64,000 nt of DNA from Mesorhizobium sp. AR07 (GTDB lineage Bacteria; Pseudomonadota; Alphaproteobacteria; Rhizobiales; Rhizobiaceae): NCBI RefSeq assembly GCF_024746815.1, contig NZ_CP080529.1, positions 62,001 to 126,000 of the forward strand, in the 5' to 3' direction. Shown here in pieces: positions 61,891-64,000 of this stretch. The notes beneath the pieces were generated by a model, which worked only from the letters and a program-made list of their open reading frames with translations, ran no database searches and was not told the DNA's origin. Positions within the stretch are counted from its first letter, which is position 1. Every line of letters starts with the position of its first letter. Position numbers and translations under genes: made by a program.

Positions 61891-62934
61891 TCAGCGAGCC
61901 ATCATCTCATCGAAGGCTTTTTGGGCAGCCTCGCCATTCTTGACCCACCAGTCTGCATTCGAAAATACCGAAGTGCCAGCATTTTCAGGCGCGGTCGCAA
62001 GGGTCTTCAGACGGTCCTTAGGGATGAGGCCACCCTCATAGCCAGCAGGATTGACTGGGCCGTAGGCAATAAAATCGGTCAGCTTGGCCACGCGCGCAGG
62101 CTGTGTCATCGCCGCGATGAGCTTCATGGCTGCTTCCTTGTTCGGCGCCCCCTTCGGCACTGCGAGACAGTCGGTGCCAATGACGGAACCCTTGAACGTG
62201 TAGTCGGCCGCGCCGCCGTCTTTTTTCACAGTCTCTGCCCGTCCGTTCCAGGTAATGATCAAATCCGCCTCCCCGTCTTTCAGCAACTGCGCCGACTGAG
62301 CGCCCGAGGTCCACCACACCGAGACATTTGGTTTAATCGCTTCGAGCCGCTTGATGGCGCGATCCAGACCCTCCGGCGTGCTGAGCACGGAATAGACGTC
62401 GGCCGGCGCCACGCCGTCGGAGAGCAGTGCGATCTCGATCGAGTCCTGTGCATTGGCGCGCAGAGCGCGACGGCCCGGGAATTTGGCAACATCCCAGAAC
62501 TCCGCCCACGTCTTCGGCGGATTCTCGCCATAGGTTTTGGTGTTCCACGACATGACGGTGCCATAAGAGTCGAAGGGATAGCAGTAGTCGGACTTTGCAC
62601 CATCCGGCACGGACTTGGGATCGATGATCTTGTAGTCAAGCGGCTCCAGCAGCGACTGTGCGGCCGCCTGCGCGCCTTCCGGTGAGCCAAGGTGAATGAC
62701 GTCGGTCGTGATGGCCCCAGAAGTGACCTGCATCTTCAAGGCGGCCAGGCCGTCGCTCAGGGTCTCCTCGCGGACATCATAGCCAAGCTCTTTTGCAGCG
62801 GGGGCCCACATGGCTTCCTTCATGGCGTTGCCATAATCGCCACCTGCGGTCGTGATGGTGACTGTTTCAGCATGGACGGGCAAGGCAGCCGAGATTGCGA
62901 TCGCCGCCAGGGAAATGTGTAGTAGCCAAGACAT
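61891..62934 (-). CDS. PotD-like ABC transporter substrate-binding protein
   Basis: 347 aa with signal peptide MSWLLHISLAAIAISAALPVHA. SBP family 1 features: VTITTAGGDYGNAMKEAMW, YPFDSYGTVMSWNTKTY, PKTWAEFWDVAKFPGRRAL, SDGVAPADVYSVL. GGAGGAG lies just upstream (62941-62953, minus strand). First gene of the leftward operon, divergent from a LacI gene. Confidence 0.92.
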   Translation of the reverse strand: MSWLLHISLAAIAISAALPVHAETVTITTAGGDYGNAMKEAMWAPAAKELGYDVREETLSDGLAALKMQVTSGAITTDVIHLGSPEGAQAAAQSLLEPLDYKIIDPKSVPDGAKSDYCYPFDSYGTVMSWNTKTYGENPPKTWAEFWDVAKFPGRRALRANAQDSIEIALLSDGVAPADVYSVLSTPEGLDRAIKRLEAIKPNVSVWWTSGAQSAQLLKDGEADLIITWNGRAETVKKDGGAADYTFKGSVIGTDCLAVPKGAPNKEAAMKLIAAMTQPARVAKLTDFIAYGPVNPAGYEGGLIPKDRLKTLATAPENAGTSVFSNADWWVKNGEAAQKAFDEMMAR

Positions 62935-62986
62935 TGGTTTCTCCTCCTCCGGATCCTAAAAATGTCGAATAGACGGTATTTTTATC

Positions 62987-63004
62987 AATCGTAACGTTAC
63001 GATT
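62987..63004. promoter_or_regulatory. LacI-type operator 1
   Basis: Perfect 18-bp palindrome AATCGTAACGTTACGATT with the central CG step typical of LacI/GalR operators. It lies 52 bp before the SBP start. A second site is centred exactly 100 bp away. Confidence 0.85.
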
Positions 63005-63090
63005 ACCGCAAAAGTCCCAGAAGTCAAGCCGCTCCCAGCTCGCTCCGCTCAGGTTCGGTGAGCTTCGATTTACCCGATAGGCCGAATCCG

Positions 63091-63100
63091 GTAACGTTAC
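63091..63100. promoter_or_regulatory. LacI-type operator 2
   Basis: Core GTAACGTTAC identical to operator 1, with matching GAT on one side only. It lies 58 bp before the LacI start. Paired sites 100 bp apart allow looping and autoregulation (inference). Confidence 0.75.
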
Positions 63101-63148
63101 GATGCCCAGCAAAATCAGCCGGCGCTTTCGCAAATGAAGTCTGGCGGT

Positions 63149-64000
63149 ATGGCCAATCTAAAACAGCTCGCGGCGGAACTTTCCCTTTCGGTGACCACGG
63201 TGTCCCGCGCTCTGAAGGATGGGGCGGAGGTGCATCCCTCGACCATGGCGCGCGTCAAGGAGGCGGCGAAGCGGGTCGGCTATGTGCCAAATCATCATGG
63301 TCGCGCGCTGAAAACCGGACGAACCCTGACGCTGACGGCAGTGCTTCCGATGGAGACACGCGACTACCTGTCCGATCTGTTGAAGCTTCCTTTGATAGAA
63401 GGCATGACGCTGGCGGCGCGGCAAGCGGGTTATAGTCTGTCCATCTATTCCACCACCCCCGATGACGATCCCGTCGAGAGTGTGCGGCGGCAGCTTCAGG
63501 CGGGCAGCACAGACGGACTGATTATCACGCGCATGGTCTCGGGTGATCCGCGCGTCAAGCTGCTGCTAGATAGACGGATGCCATTCGTCGCGTTTGGAAG
63601 AACCGACCTGGATACCGCGTATCCTTATGTCGACATCGACAATGAACAGATTGCCTACGAGGCGACCCGACGGCTCATGGATAAAGGCTGTCGACGCATT
63701 GCGCTGCAACTTCTCGTTCCGGAGGATCAGGCGAGTGCCATGCGTCTCGCCGGCTATGGACGGGCAATGGCCGAGGCCGGTATTCCGATCGACCAGTCGC
63801 TGATCGGTCATGGAATGTTCACCATGGAATCGAGCGCAGCCTGGTTCGATCGCATGCTGGCCTGGTCAGATCCGCCGACGGGCTTGGCATGTGCCAACGA
63901 ACTGGGCCTTCTAGGGGCGTTACACGCTCTTGGCAGAAGGGGTCTTGTGCCGGGGAGCGACATCCACATTGTCACTCGGGACAGCACGCGGCTGGCACGC
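63149..64000 (+). CDS. LacI-family transcriptional regulator, 3' partial
   Basis: The frame is open to the window end. ATG 63149 gives MANLKQLAAELSLSVTTVSR, the canonical LacI HTH; ATG 63134 adds five residues. The hinge region RVKEAAKRVGYVPNHHGRAL is followed by a PBP-like effector domain (GRTLTLTAVLPMETRDYLSD, DGLIITRMVSGDPRV, YPYVDIDNEQIAYEATRRLM, GLACANELGLLGALHALG). Divergent from the PotABCD/phosphorylase operon with two operators between; it is the obvious repressor. Confidence 0.92.
   Translation, partial: MANLKQLAAELSLSVTTVSRALKDGAEVHPSTMARVKEAAKRVGYVPNHHGRALKTGRTLTLTAVLPMETRDYLSDLLKLPLIEGMTLAARQAGYSLSIYSTTPDDDPVESVRRQLQAGSTDGLIITRMVSGDPRVKLLLDRRMPFVAFGRTDLDTAYPYVDIDNEQIAYEATRRLMDKGCRRIALQLLVPEDQASAMRLAGYGRAMAEAGIPIDQSLIGHGMFTMESSAAWFDRMLAWSDPPTGLACANELGLLGALHALGRRGLVPGSDIHIVTRDSTRLAR

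Noticed and set aside
1..64000. CRISPR array or rRNA operon
   Set aside because: No regularly spaced short repeats and no rRNA-like segments were seen anywhere in the window.

Overview
The window looks like chromosomal and accessory DNA of a Mesorhizobium-type alphaproteobacterium (Hyphomicrobiales). The GC content is high, there is a DUF768 gene (a family I associate with Mesorhizobium), there is a phasin, and the amino-acid and polyamine-type ABC transporters, CoxL-type hydroxylase and NAD-linked formate dehydrogenase are all typical of soil rhizobia. This placement comes from gene content only; no marker gene such as rRNA is present.

Layout. 1-5.5 kb: two tandem secreted caspase-fold/TPR proteins, the first cut by the window edge. 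6.2-7.0 kb: first copy of a 783-bp direct repeat whose second copy is at 35.0-35.8 kb, so the pair brackets about 28 kb. Between the copies lie a nucleotidyltransferase-HEPN protein; a xanthine-dehydrogenase-family operon with its own MoaD-like protein; a molybdenum/formate block (mobA, fdhD, moeA, tusA-like, fused NuoE-NuoF-type formate dehydrogenase beta subunit, alpha subunit, then convergently a metal-oxyanion binding protein and two more MoeA-family genes, ending in a tupA remnant); a tyrosine recombinase; an AAA ATPase/RloB pair resembling AbiL phage defence; a winged-helix TPR regulator divergent from a cupin; and a third caspase-like protein followed by a small secreted protein with a striking C-terminal Cys/Tyr hexapeptide repeat.

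33.9-46.2 kb is a mobile-element and remnant zone. It holds a frameshifted IS481-type element, a transposase tail, several very small genes, a phasin, phage-type remnants (HNH, truncated GH108), an IS21-type element with an ISL3-type element nested in its right end, and fused gene fragments (PEBP, kdgK). 46.2-50.8 kb is a catabolic operon (IclR regulator, RidA, polar amino-acid ABC transporter) facing a truncated D-threonine-aldolase-like gene. A methyltransferase, a GGDEF-EAL protein and a secreted beta-propeller protein follow. At 57.73 kb an orphan 3' half of tRNA-Arg(CCG) marks the likely right border of an integrated island. Beyond it is a LacI-controlled PotABCD-like transporter with a purine-nucleoside/MTA phosphorylase-like enzyme.

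How the genes work together. MobA, FdhD, TusA-like, MoeA paralogues and the oxyanion-binding protein can supply and mature the cofactor of the formate dehydrogenase and the hydroxylase. The caspase/Cys-Tyr protein pair may form a protease/precursor unit (inference). The right-hand operons are ordinary catabolic transport systems with visible operator candidates.
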